The position numbers and the translations under genes were made by a program. The notes under the pieces are model-generated. The model searched no databases. It worked only from the letters and a program-made list of their open reading frames with translations, and was not told the DNA's origin. From Euglena gracilis (taxonomy: Eukaryota; Euglenida; Euglenophyceae; Euglenales), in NCBI GenBank assembly GCA_039621445.1, contig CP154955.1, positions 13,467,000-13,530,999 on the forward strand: a stretch of 64,000 nucleotides of DNA, read 5' to 3'. This document shows positions 1 to 10,521 of this stretch, in pieces. Numbering within the stretch: position 1 is the first letter of the stretch; each line of letters opens with the position of its first letter.

Positions 1-1384
1 CGTTGTGATTTTGGATTCGAACCTTGCTTTCAATTTTCTGCAATTTTCTGTGATTTTCCCACATTCCCCCCATTCCATTTTTCATGTATATTATATATAT
101 TATATACATTATATGTATTTCATATTATACATATTATATATTCTATATGCTATATGCATTCCATATACATATATATATATATATATATTATTATACATAT
201 TATGTACTCCATATTTTATACATATATGTATTTTATATATGTTCCATATTTTTTGAAGACCTACAAAGCAACGCAGGAGACTTGGCTGCCCTTCCTGGGG
301 CCATGGAGCCCCCATGCAGTGGGCCGCCATCTTCCACAAGCGCGATGTGGGCAAGGCTGCCTGCCAGTGCTGTCTCCCGCCTTTCCGGATTGCAAAACTA
401 CAATGGATCGAGTGTGGGTATTTCATTTTGACACCCAAATGATAATCCTCCCTGGTCCAGGACTTCAGCAGCCCAAATAAAATAACCCCTCCTGCACGAA
501 ATCAGGTGAGGCAATTTCAGTTCAAAATAAAAACAGCATATTTTGACAAAAACGACCTGTACCCAAAAATTGAGGCTGTATCCTCCTAAAAAAGTGTCAA
601 TAATGTACAAAACTTAGAAATTATGTAAAAACGTGCACTTTGGGAAGTGTCTTGAGTATGAAAAATATGCTGAAAGAACATGCACCCCAAACAATATACT
701 GAACAACATACTCCCCCCCTCCCACTCTGGACTTCGGATGCCCAAATAATGTTATTTAGAGGTTTATGAACATATCACACTACAGCGCACAGACAACTGA
801 GCGACTTTGACGATCATTATTAAACTTTTCTTCCAAATGATTTGGTGTGTTCCTGGTCACTGAAACCATCATTTTGAACCCCCCCCCCCCCCGACATATT
901 TCTTGAGTACTGCCCATTTCCCCTCCTTCCCCTTCAAGACACCAAATTTGACATGGAATCAGTATAAATTTGTCGAACCTGGAGTGATTGGCCTCTTCCC
1001 CGTCAATGAAACCCGGTTGCTGGTCAGTCGGAACCGTCGTTTTATTGGAACCTTCCGTCAAGTAGTTCACCATATTCTGCCACGTCCAACACCACAGGCA
1101 CTACTAACTGCTCAGGTGGTTATTTTCATGGATGGGCGAACAGGTGAGCAACTGCGCTGCCTTTCTTCATTTGCGCCATAATGCTTCACCTTCGACTTCA
1201 CCGTCTGCATCCTCAGTCTTCCATTTTAAAGCGTGGCCGACCCACCCCGCACCCCCGAGGGATGGACGGCTGTCTGGGCAGGTCCCCCAAGGCAGCCCAA
1301 GGCACTCCGCCCAGGGTTTGGTCAAATTCAGTGCTACCGAGGTTTTTTGTGGCATGGGTTTGCCTGCTCAGCGTCCCAGCGCTT

Positions 1385-1500
1385 TCAGGCGGCTTTGGGC
1401 TCGAGGTTCACGGCCGGGGTGGACCAGCTGTACTTCTGGAGCAGTGACCTCCAACAGGCGGCCAGAGGCCTCCCTCCGGACACCCCGTCAAAGTGTAATG
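1385..1500 (+). other. exon-like GC-rich segment of an unidentified upstream gene
   Basis: Reads FTAGVDQLYFWSSDLQQAAR then GLPPDTPSK with high third-position GC, like the transporter exons. No family recognised and borders not defined. Confidence 0.25.
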
Positions 1501-2009
1501 GCGTGTCATGATTCGGGATCCTCGGTTCAAAGTTCAAAAAACACACGTGACACATGTCGTGTCACATGTGTCACATGTGCCACACATGTCATGTCATGCC
1601 ACAGGCGTGACATGTGCCACATATGTCATGTGATGCCACACGTCCTTTTTTTCCCCCGGATTTTCAAAAGGGCCAACGTTGGTGACAGAGTCCACCCGAA
1701 CAAAGCAACGTGGAACTGGCTTATATTTCCCCTGTGACGCTGGACACCTGTTCGTCTCGAAGGTTGGCTGGAGGTTTGATGGAGGGGAGGACCCCCCGGG
1801 GGTCGCCTCACTTCAGACCTTCTTCTCATGCCTCCCTTCCTGAGCCCCAGTCCGACGCGGACCCTCTGGAATTGACACACACGCTGCCCTGCAAGCTGAG
1901 CTGCAACACGTGCCGGGCCCCCATTGCCGATGAGGGGCGCTCCCGGGAGGGACCAGGAAGTTGCTTAAGGGTTCACAGGACCCCCAGGGGGAGGGTGGCT
2001 GGGGGCCGG

Positions 2010-2140
2010 CCAGGCAGAGCAATACAAGAGCACTGGTGTAAGGGGTCCCTGGCCACTCACCACACAACAAACTGGGCCAGAAGCGAAGCTAGCGCTGGCC
2101 ATATACAGACAAGAAGCTGTAGTGCAACTAAGGGGGGGGG
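2010..2140. repeat. dispersed repeat G, copy 1
   Basis: Contains CAAGAGCACTGGTGTAAGG, GGTCCCTGGCCACTCACC and CAGAAGCGAAG. Further copies at 44580-44770 (same orientation) and 60320-60520 (inverted). No coding signal. Confidence 0.85.
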
Positions 2141-2977
2141 TCTGGACTGCAGCCAGTCCAAACTTGGCCAGTGGAAATCCTTGTGGACCCCTGGGGGGTC
2201 CGCTAGCAGGGCAAGCTAGTGGAAAAAATTGCTTTCCAGTGACCGGCAGGAAGCGCCGGTCACTGGAGGTTTTGTTGCCCCTCAAAACTGGCCCATTTTT
2301 GGCCATTCTCTGCATTTTTTTTGGAACAAAATCAGCCAAGAACAAGAACCAAAGTCCGCCAAGAACACGTTGAAAGCCTTACTTCCAGTTGGGGAGACCC
2401 CCCCCCCCCCCGGGACAGTGGACCCCCCCCTCAGGCCCTCAAGCCATAGTGGGAGGGACCTTTGATGACCCCCCCGTGTCTGTCTGGGGAAAACAGCGTG
2501 CGGGAGTGCAGAGAGCAGCGACCAGGCTTTTTTTTTTTTTAACTCGGTATAGCCTCCCCCAATTTTGATGAAGCCGCTGAATTTTGGGTTTCACCTGCGT
2601 GCCGAGGGGTTGCTTAAATTCGGACCAAATAGTCAACTGAAATAATGTCTCCTTGTTCAAATCAAAAGAGGAGTGCGTTTTTCAAGTGAAATTCAATGCA
2701 ACAACAATCCCAAGCCGGTACAGACACCATCGGTTCGATTATTTTCCTTATTTTTTTGGTTTGTGTATTTTCCTGCATTTCCTTTCTTTTGACCCAAATT
2801 TCAGGGGTTGCTTTAATTTGGATCTTTCACTGGTCCCCGGGGAGTTGCTGAAATTTAGGGTTGTTTGTGGGGGGTTTACCTGCCGGGGGGTTTGGTCTGG
2901 GGCCAACCGGACTCTGGGGGGGGTCCCGTGCTAGGGGCCTGGGTTTGGGTCCCAGCGAGAAACACTGGAAAAACCTT

Positions 2978-3368
2978 GGGAAACGTTTTCAGATTGCTGG
3001 GGGGGGGGGCTGTGCTGTGCTGGGCTGCGTTGGTGGGGGAATCACCTCCCACACCAGGTTCAGATGCGAAGCTGCTTGTCTCAAAGCCGTCGTCAACACA
3101 CCAGGTTGGGATGACACCTGAAAATTTTGGTGATCGGAAAGGGCAGGTAGTTCCCCCATCTTCTGATGAAAGTTCTGAGAAACCACACCGGACCTGCAAA
3201 GGATGAACTGGGGCTTGCATGGTTCACCCACACATTATGATTTTTTTTGGGCGGGTTGATTTTTTGGACCCCATGTCCGCGATATTTCATCACCCTCTTT
3301 GTTGGAACGAAAGTTGGGGAGAGCTGAGTATTAGTTTTGATTTCTGGAACCCCCCCCCCCAGCTCATT
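2978..3368. repeat. 390-bp duplicated segment, copy 1
   Basis: Runs from GGGAAACGTTTTCAGATTGC to TTCTGGAACC-polyC-AGCTCATT. Almost identical to 3465-3860; differences are mainly homopolymer length and single bases. Both copies end just before AGCTCATT. Confidence 0.95.
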
Positions 3369-3464
3369 GGCACCCCGGGCTGTTCCAGTCAAACATGCCC
3401 CCTCCCGCCCCCCAACATGTTCCTCGCCTTCCCCGCCCTCTTCGTCTTCAGCTGGAAAAATTTT
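3369..3464 (+). other. putative mini-exon between two duplicated introns
   Basis: The unique 96 bp separating the two 390-bp copies reads PPNMFLAFPALFVFS, a hydrophobic helix. It ends before CTTCAGCTGG, which has CAG at +4. It could be a small exon of an upstream membrane protein. Confidence 0.3.
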
Positions 3465-3860
3465 GGGAAACGTTTTCAGATTGCTGGGGGGGGGAGGGGC
3501 TGTGCTGTGCTGGGCTGCGTTGGTGGGGGAATCACCTCCCACACCAGGTTCAGATGCGAAGCTGCTTGTCTCAAAGCCGTCGTCAACACACCAGGTTGGG
3601 ATGACACCTGAAAATTTTGGTGATCGGAAAGGGCAGGTAGTTCCCCCATCTTCTGATGAAAGTTCTGAGAAACCACACCGGACCTGCAAAGGACGAACTG
3701 GGGCTTGCATGGTTCACCCACACATTATGATTTTTTTTGGGCGGGTTGATTTTTTGGACCCCATGTCCGCGATATTTCATCACCCTCTTTGTTGGAACGA
3801 AAGTTGGGGAGAGCTGAGTATTAGTTTTGATTTCTGGAACCCCCCCCCCCCCAGCTCATT
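3465..3860. repeat. 390-bp duplicated segment, copy 2
   Basis: Second copy of 2978-3368. Immediately followed by the open segment SSFFYGARVLDVADPLPKFF. Confidence 0.95.
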
Positions 3861-3935
3861 CTTCTACGGCGCCCGCGTCCTGGACGTGGCCGACCCCCTG
3901 CCGAAGTTCTTCGGGTCAGGGTCAGGCCGAGCATC
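3853..3935 (+). other. exon-like segment downstream of the 390-bp repeat
   Basis: Reads SSFFYGARVLDVADPLPKFF then GSGSG with exon-like composition. It may follow the mini-exon at 3369-3464 in one upstream gene. Family unknown. Confidence 0.3.
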
Positions 3936-5944
3936 CCCCCCACAAGCCTCGCGTTGCCTTTTGGCTTTGGACCTGCGTTTCCAGACAAGTATGGGGGGGG
4001 ACAGGGGACTGGGGGGGGGTTCGGCAGCCGTTTTCAGCCTCAGACTCCCCCCCCCTCCCATCGGCGTCTTAATTTCGGCCGACCGCCTGGGCGGCCGGAA
4101 GGTCACGGCGTTTTTTGTTGCCTTTGATGTCCAGGAAAACTGGCTCAAAAATGGAGGAGAACGATTAAAAATGGGCTGCCCAGGGCAAATTTGGGTCAGA
4201 AATCATTTTTTTCTCTCCGAATTTGAACATTTGGTTTTTTTTGAAGTGTCGATTTTTTTTTTTGGTACCCATTTCGACCCCGGGTCCTGTTCCGGGTGGG
4301 GGATCACCCAGCAGCCTTTTTCTCGAACGCAAATTTCCCAACCCCTGATTTAGACACCCTGGGGGGGGGGGTCGTAAAGCAAAGCCTGCAGGTATTTTCA
4401 GCCTTCCCTTGTCAGGGTGGGGGGGGGTGGGTGTTGACATAGGCTCAAAGTGGCTATTTCCAAGGGTTATTCTTGCCTGGGTCGGACCAGAAGGCACACA
4501 AAAAAACCGAACCCTCCTCCATCCATCCAGCGATGGATCCAGTTATCCAGCCTGGCTAGACAGACCCTCCTCCTCCAAGACTGGCCCACCAGTCGAATGC
4601 GCCGGAGACAATGGTATGATTCCTAATGAGCAAACCTTCCAGTTTTTTTTTGTCTGCGACACAAAGTCACGTTTAATTTTTCAGTTTCAATTCCGTCAAG
4701 AAGTCAAATTCAATTTGTGCTCGGTACCACCCATCACTGCGGCGGTCCGGCTCCTGCAACGAACACAGCACAAGCCGCTTCGTCCGCTCAAATAACACCC
4801 CACTTCCCTGGGGGTGGTTGAGTTGCCCCTTCGCTTTGAGGCCGGGTCGCCAGAAAGCCTTTTGCCCAACCAGCGAGGCAATGGCGTGGGGGGGGGGGGT
4901 GGTTGGCTGATTGTTGTCAGCGGGTGGAACGGCCAGGGAGGGGGTTGGAAGCCGTGGGCAGCGCGCGGTTTGCCCCGGTCTGCTTTGGGCGGCAGCCTCC
5001 TCCCAGGCCCTGCTTTTGGCACAAAGGGCAGTCCCCGCTGTGGACGCCCGAGCCGCCGACCTCGGAATAGCCCCCTGGACCTCGGGGGATGGGCCACCCG
5101 TACCGACGCCTCATCCAGACCAGCGTCCTCCATCGGCGCTGCAGTCGCTTGTGGATCCTAAGGACGGTGGCTGGAGGAGGGGGGACCGTGCCTTACAGCG
5201 CCGCGTTGCTGTTTTGGGGCTTTTTTCAATCCCCCAAGGACACGTTCGGGCAGTTTAAATTTGGCGCAAGCTCAGCCGAACTTTTGGCGTAGTTTTAGCT
5301 GAACCCATACTTCAGATAAGCCCCATTTTTGCATTTTTACTTGCTCAGCATCTGAACTCCACAAGAAAACTGGTGAATCAGGATTCAAGGCAGCCTTCTG
5401 GTTGAGGGTTTGCATACCCCCTCCCCTCTGGGGGGGGGGGGGGGGCTGGACTGTAGCTAGTCCAAATTTGGCTAGTGGAAATCCTTGTGGACCCTCCCGT
5501 GGGGGGGGGGTTCGCTAGCAGGGTCAGTTAGTGAAAAGTTTTCCCAGTAACCGACGTGAAGCACCAAATTTTTTTCTGGACCCCAAAAACTTTTAAAAAA
5601 TGCCCATTTTTTGGCGTTTTTGGATTGTTTTGGAACAAAATCAGCACCCAAAAACCTCATTTCCACCTCGGCGCACAGCGCTGGAGGATTTTTTTCCTAC
5701 CGAAAGGATGGCAAACTGGTACTCGGGTTCGTGGGGGTACCCCGGGAATCAGGCTTAATGACCCGGGGGGGGGGGGGGGGGGCTCCACTGGCTAGCCATT
5801 TTGGTAGACACTGGATAAAAAGCCACTAGCTCGACCCCCTGGGGGGGTCTGGGGTTCCCTTTGACTCTGGTGGGTAATTACAGTATTAGTGTGAGGTTGC
5901 CGAATAAAACCAACTTTTAGATAATCCGTTCTCTGCCGATTAAA

Positions 5945-6383
5945 AAATTGGACCAAAGGTTTATGACATTGCTTTGTGCCACTGTGCCAATTTGCCCTGC
6001 TTCCAAGGCCCCAGATCCTTGACGTCTGCTCTATTCTTGTTTAACAGAATACCATAAGGCAGGGTGGGCAGAAGGTCTTCCTGGCTTCCTGCCAGACAGT
6101 GCAGAATCGGGACTGTTGGCCTGTAGCAGGACAAATACGCTGCCTGTACTCGCTCTTCGCTGCCCCACAACTCTGTTCGTTAGACATTGCGGTTGGTGCA
6201 ATTGAACCTGCTTGACGCTTGCCTGTATTCCCCCTGGGTTGAAAGGTGGCTGAGCCTCATTTGCAATACTTTTAAACATTCGCATATCCCTGAACATTGA
6301 ATCTGGTGCCAATCAATGTGTTTTTCGAAGCGCTGAAAGAATTCCGCAGGATTTAAAGGACTGCAATGATTCCAAATATTCAC
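5945..6383 (-). other. protein-like open segment, possible retroelement remnant
   Basis: Minus strand reads AEFFQRFEKHIDWHQIQCS then LKVLQMRLSHLSTQGEYRQA, a stop, then YRPTVPILHCLAGSQEDLLP. The first part resembles the helix-rich texture of LTR-element Gag, but the match is only impressionistic. Composition is even, without homopolymer runs. Confidence 0.2.
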
Positions 6384-6469
6384 AATGTACTGACAAGAGA
6401 GTGGATTTTCAAAGCGAAAATTTGATTGGTGGCACGGAAGACCCTATGCGTCGGAAGACTTCATGGGTT

Positions 6470-6502
6470 TGTTGTTGCAAGCGTTGTTGTTGTTGTTGTT
6501 GT

Positions 6503-6534
<32 letters not shown>

Positions 6535-6602
6535 TTGTTGTTTTTATTGTTGTTGTAATTGTTGTTGTTGCTGTTGCTGTTGCTGCTGTTGTTGTTGTAT
6601 TT
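6470..6602. repeat. (TTG/CTG)n trinucleotide repeat
   Basis: About 43 triplets of TTG, TGC and TGT variants. Gives spurious poly-Cys, poly-Val and poly-Asn/Ser reading frames. Confidence 0.96.
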
Positions 6603-7302
6603 TTCATCTCCCCCCTTTGTATTCCTGGAGTACTGGCATGCCTTGGGCAAAGGGGGGGGGCAACGTACAGTCCCTGGGCGTAAATTTCCCCTCCCCCTAG
6701 GGAGGGTTTTTTGGGCTCTTGACCAGGGGGGGAAAATTTTCGGCCGTTTCGGGCACTTTGTCCCGTCCCTTCTATTCTTTGAAGCCATGAAGCCGACCGG
6801 GATTCGGAATTCATTTGCCGTATGTTGTGGGGTTGTTATGGTATATTCCCGAACACCTCTGTTCAGGGCGGTGGGTCTTATTGATAGATACATGCCGGGG
6901 ATGGTTCAATGGACAAAAAAACCCAAAAGATGCCAAGTCCTCGACCCAGGGGCCATGCAAGTGGTTAAGCTGTGCTGCCCTTGCATATACAAAAAAAAAG
7001 TCCCAACCCACCTGCCTTAGCTGTTCCTCTGGGGCTGAAGGGGGGGGAAAGTTTTCGCCCGTTTCGGAGCCTTTTGCAAAACCAGGAAAATTCCCAAATT
7101 TCAGGGGGGGGAAAATTTTCGGGGGGGGACAATTTACGCCTAGGGACTGTAGTGGTGTGTTCCCATGTGACCGCTGAGCTCCGGGAGTCTGTCTCACGTG
7201 TCAGGTGGCAACTGGTGTGCATCCGAGGCACACCCAAATGCATGAACCCTAAAAGGCACAGCATTCCGCCACTTCATTTCTCGCTGCCTGCGGGTGCCAT
7301 GC

Positions 7303-7321
7303 GTCATATTTCTTCTCCGCA
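7303..7321 (+). promoter_or_regulatory. possible spliced-leader trans-splice acceptor
   Basis: A pyrimidine-rich run ending CTCCGCAG at 7313-7320 lies about 43 nt upstream of the first plausible ATG (7364). It is one of the few clean polypyrimidine-AG sites near a coding start. Euglenid mRNAs receive a spliced leader at such sites, so it could be the mRNA 5' end. It could equally be an ordinary 3' splice site. Confidence 0.3.
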
Positions 7322-7490
7322 GGTCGAGAGTGGTTGCCTGTTGTTGAACCCCCTGGGGCTCCGATGGAAACCGTGTTCGACCCCTTCACCGATGGCGGTG
7401 ACGTCCCAGACCCCCGGCTCGTCACCCCTGAACCCACGCCCTGCTACAGTGCGGACGATGTTCAGCCCGATGGTACTCGGCCACGCCATC
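7321..7490 (+). CDS. ABCG exon 1 (putative N-terminus)
   Basis: Open segment with ATG at 7364 encoding an acidic, proline-rich stretch (METVFDPFTDGGDVPDPR, then VTPEPTP). A cytosolic disordered N-terminus is normal for PDR proteins. Its reality is supported by a diverged copy at 59.67 kb that keeps DPF, DVPDP and TPEP(T/S)P. CTGGGGCT ends just before CCG-ATG, so an upstream 5'UTR exon spliced at 7361 is an alternative. The 3' end is not resolved; homology to the second copy fades near 7490. Confidence 0.45.
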
Positions 7491-8499
7491 AGAGGATGCA
7501 CGTGCACTGTAGAATGGCCAGTGAACCCGGCGGACTGCGCAATCGAAATTCCCCCCCCCCCCTCACCGATAACCCCCCTTTTAACGTCCTGCATTTTACT
7601 GTATCCACTCCGTTATTTCCCGCACTCCATTATTTCCCGCATCCTGCATCTTCTCTCAGGTTTGAGCCGATCGTCTTTGACTGCTTGATCGATCATCCTC
7701 GACTCTTGTCACAAACCACAAACAGTAAAACCGACCCCAAAATTCGACTTTCGATGGCTTTGGTGCTAATAGTCCCTCTCAAGCTCAAGGTCCAGCTGCA
7801 TTCCTTGCCCAAAACTTTCCTTTTGGGGTTACCGAGAAACACAGGCATCCCATGCCACATCCAGGGCACCCATAACTGCCCCAGCCATCAGCATACAAAC
7901 CGGCATACCAATTTGGCACACCAATAGCATTCCAGCGGACGAAGAGGCTGGTGCGGCGAATTTGTTGCGGGCACTGGGCCCAGGGCTGCGCAGTGCCGAG
8001 CTAACATTTGAACGTGAATCCTTGATCATTCGTTCCACAAAAATACTGGAAGGTTTGCTGAAGTTTTCCATTTTCTCCAGTGTGTTGTATTGGTGGGGCA
8101 ATCTCGGAGGGGGGTCGGGTTTGTTTGGTGATCATTTTTTTCCCTGTCTTATCTGCCCCCTTTGAGATTTTGCCAACGTATATCATAACATCCCCATGGG
8201 GCTTCCATTCCAGGGGGGATTCCTCCAGAGTTTCCCAGAGCCATATCCAGTCATGCCCCCCCCCCCCCCCCCCCCCCCCCCCCGGGAGGCTCAGGGGACC
8301 CACTTTTGGGGTGAATTCTGGGATACAAAAGATTCGGCCTGACCTTCCCATGGTTGGGGGTTAGGACAGACCCCCCACGGGCCACCAAACTTTTAAAAAA
8401 AAAGCTCCACATCCAACGCACACTGATAATGTCGAAGGTCTTCGTCAGCTCCACCGGACCCACAAATAGTCCTTGCTCCCGCCCTCCGGGGCTGGCGGG

Positions 8500-8660
8500 G
8501 CCGCCCTCGTCGTGTCGTCGTACTCCAACCCCGGCCGCCCCACTGCTGCGTGGTCCGACGAGAGCGGGCACTCTGTGCGCTGCCTCATGGACGGCCACCC
8601 CGCGGACGACACCCTGGCGGGCCACCACGAGGACGCCCGGGGCCCCTTTCCGGCCTGTTT
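8500..8660 (+). CDS. ABCG exon 2 (putative)
   Basis: GC-rich open segment reading AALVVSSYSNPGRPTAAW and continuing DESGHSVRCLMDGHPADD. It starts directly after CTGGCGGG at 8492-8499, which fits the intron-end rule. I recognise no family motif, and the 3' end is unclear. It is placed in this gene only by strand, base composition and position between exons 1 and 3. Confidence 0.35.
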
Positions 8661-9254
8661 TGTGGACCATGCCCCCCCCCCCCCCCAAAGAAGGTCCCCC
8701 ATCACCGGCCAAAGGCTGGCCCTTTGGCCGAACCCCCCTCCATACAAGACCCCCCATTCAAGACCCCCCCCTCTGGGGTTAACGCTGATGGGGGGTAGGA
8801 GGGGAATTGTCTCACACGGTGTATGACGTGTTTTTCGATACGTGTGTTTTCAAGTTTGGTGGCCAGCAAAACGTTGCATTTAAATTTATGTGAATTCAAA
8901 ACCCTGACCATGGCACAAACACAGAGATGAGGTTGATTACCACAAGGCTGCTGTCAGTCTGTGCACACAAGTGTGGCCTTGACGTATGTGGCATGGTCCA
9001 GCACACATCACACGGGGGGGGGGCGTGGCTGCCAACTATTCCCCTCATTGTCCTCCAGATCTGGCTCCTTATTAAAGTCGCACCCCCAGGGTTGGGTGAT
9101 ATGGGCAGGTCGGGGGGTACAACATTTTCGACACCCGGTTTGGCTTTTGAAGTGCACCCTCCCCCGGCCGAAGGTGCTGGGTGACAACAATGGCCACTTT
9201 CAAGGGAAATTCACCTGAGTTGGCAGGCACCAGGACCCAAAATGACCCCCATGG

Positions 9255-9424
9255 GGAGGTGTGTGGGTGCAAACCCACAGGTGTGTGGGTGCAAACCCAC
9301 AGGTGTGTGGGTACAGGTGTGTGGGTGCAAACCCACAGGTGTGTGGGTGCAAACCCACAGGTGTGTGGGTGCAAACCCACAGGTGTGTGGGTGCAAACCC
9401 ACAGGTGTGTGGGTGCAAACCCAC
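9255..9424. repeat. 22-nt hairpin minisatellite in intron 2
   Basis: About eight copies of a 22-nt unit containing TGTGGGTGCAAACCCACA, itself an inverted repeat, so each unit can fold as a hairpin. One shortened unit (TGTGTGGGTACAGG) interrupts the array at about 9303-9318. Confidence 0.96.
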
Positions 9425-9470
9425 ACACCCCCCTCCCCCCGGGGGTTTGGTTAAAAAGAAGCCTGCCCCG

Positions 9471-9662
9471 GATGCCCCCGGAAAGGAAGCCCGTACCTGA
9501 TGACTCCGACGACGACGACGCGATCGACCCGGCCTCTCGGCTGCTCGGCAAGGACTTCACGCAGCTGCTGAAGTCGGTGGTGCAGGCGGCCGGCCGGAAC
9601 AAGCATCCCGGTGTGATGGTGACGTTCGACGGGCTGGACCTGCGGCCTCCGGTCGACGGGGC
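9471..9662 (+). CDS. ABCG exon 3: region just before NBD1
   Basis: Encodes an acidic run (PDDSDDDDAID), then LLGKDFTQLLKSVVQAAG and VMVTFDGLDLRPPVDG. The V-x-F-x-x-L-x-L pattern is the first beta strand that precedes the ATP-binding core in PDR proteins. The start follows CTGCCCCG at 9463-9470 in phase 2. The 3' end is approximate (9660-9673), because the sequence runs into a G tract with no clear CAG. Confidence 0.6.
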
Positions 9663-10405
9663 GAGGGCCCGCCGTGTGTGCGGGGGGGGGGGCAACTCTC
9701 AGGCCAGTTTCTTTGATGTCCACGAATTCTGGACATTCCCTCCGGTGTGCACGTGTACATTGTGCAAAAGACACGCGATAGCAGCAAGGTCGCTTTCACA
9801 AGGCTTGTCAATGGTGAAGCTAATCTTGGTCGTTTCTTTGACATTTCCTTTTCCTTTCTTAATGTTCCTAATGAGTCCTTGTGTTCAAACAGATGCGGTC
9901 CCCTTCTGCTTCAAATCCGCATCTCGAATGCCAATATGCAAGTGGTAGCCTGCAGTGGGTGCCTGCATGTTTTCCCGTGTGTTGCGCACTCTTGGTATTG
10001 TAGTTTGGTGGCTGAGGTGTGCTGGCACAGTTTGACACCGTTGACCTCTTAGTAGGGAGCCTTGCATGCGTCCATGACATGCGCAACCGATGTCGTCTGG
10101 TGCCGAAAGATGGCGCGTGGCTTGCGAGGTCTTTGCCAGCCAACTCAGAGGTTGCATGCGAGCCCATTCTCTTTTCCAGCTCCGGTCAAGGTGCAGTCGG
10201 GTCACGAAGTTTTTTATTTGTATTTTTTTATTTTTATTTTTTACTTTTTATTTATGCATTTTTTTATTTTTATTTGTATTATTTATTTTTTTATTATTGA
10301 TTTATTTTTTATTTTATTTTATTTTCAAAAGACTGGTCACTTTCAGGGGGGGGTTCCACACGAGCCCAACCACACTGTGCCAGTTGCAGCGGGGTGGCTG
10401 CCGCA

Positions 10406-10521
10406 TTCGCCCATGTCGGCCCCTCCGGGCGGTGCGCGGGGCGCTGCTGCGGTGCGTGCCGTGGCTGCAGCCGATGTTGTACCCCCGGGCCGCCCTCGAC
10501 AACGTGTCCGGCAGCTTCCGG
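10406..10521 (+). CDS. ABCG exon 4: strand leading into Walker A of NBD1
   Basis: Reads ALLRCVPWLQPMLYPRAALDNVSGSFR, quoted here only as the key part AALDNVSGSFR. L-D-N/H-V-S-G is the near-invariant segment before the Walker A loop in PDR transporters. No GT occurs between SFR and the in-frame TGA at 10540, so a GT donor is excluded. The intron begins CCCCAG at 10522 (CAG at +4). The start is approximate. Confidence 0.65.

Larger units (their letters stand above)
1..2970. other. repeat-rich region without an identified gene
   Basis: Holds a TA-rich tract (70-255), a palindromic CATGTG/CACATG cluster (1545-1640), repeat G copy 1 and several poly-C/poly-G runs. Apart from the exon-like piece at 1385-1500 I see no supported coding sequence. 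Confidence 0.6.
3936..7302. other. region without an identified gene
   Basis: Contains GC-rich open stretches at 4950-5215 that look exon-like in all three forward frames, so no frame can be chosen, plus poly-G runs, the trinucleotide repeat and the minus-strand open segment at 5945-6383. Nothing else could be supported. Confidence 0.5.

Noticed and set aside
70-255. TATA-rich sequence as a promoter
   Set aside because: Simple TA-rich repeat like those at 15.5, 18.4, 30.8, 35.9 and 54.2 kb; no gene start nearby.
3337-4353. 338-codon + strand ORF spanning one 390-bp repeat copy
   Set aside because: Runs through the duplicated intron-like segment and homopolymers; the repeat copies are open by chance. 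Only short pieces look exon-like.
6401-6893. Poly-Cys / poly-Val / poly-Asn ORFs
   Set aside because: Translation of the (TTG/CTG)n trinucleotide repeat in different frames.
8251-8757. Long minus-strand ORF opposite exon 2
   Set aside because: Antisense shadow of GC-rich coding sequence plus a poly-C tract; no recognisable protein.
9072-9695. CRISPR-like array at 9255-9424
   Set aside because: Repeats are directly tandem with no unique spacers and the setting is a eukaryotic intron; it is a minisatellite.
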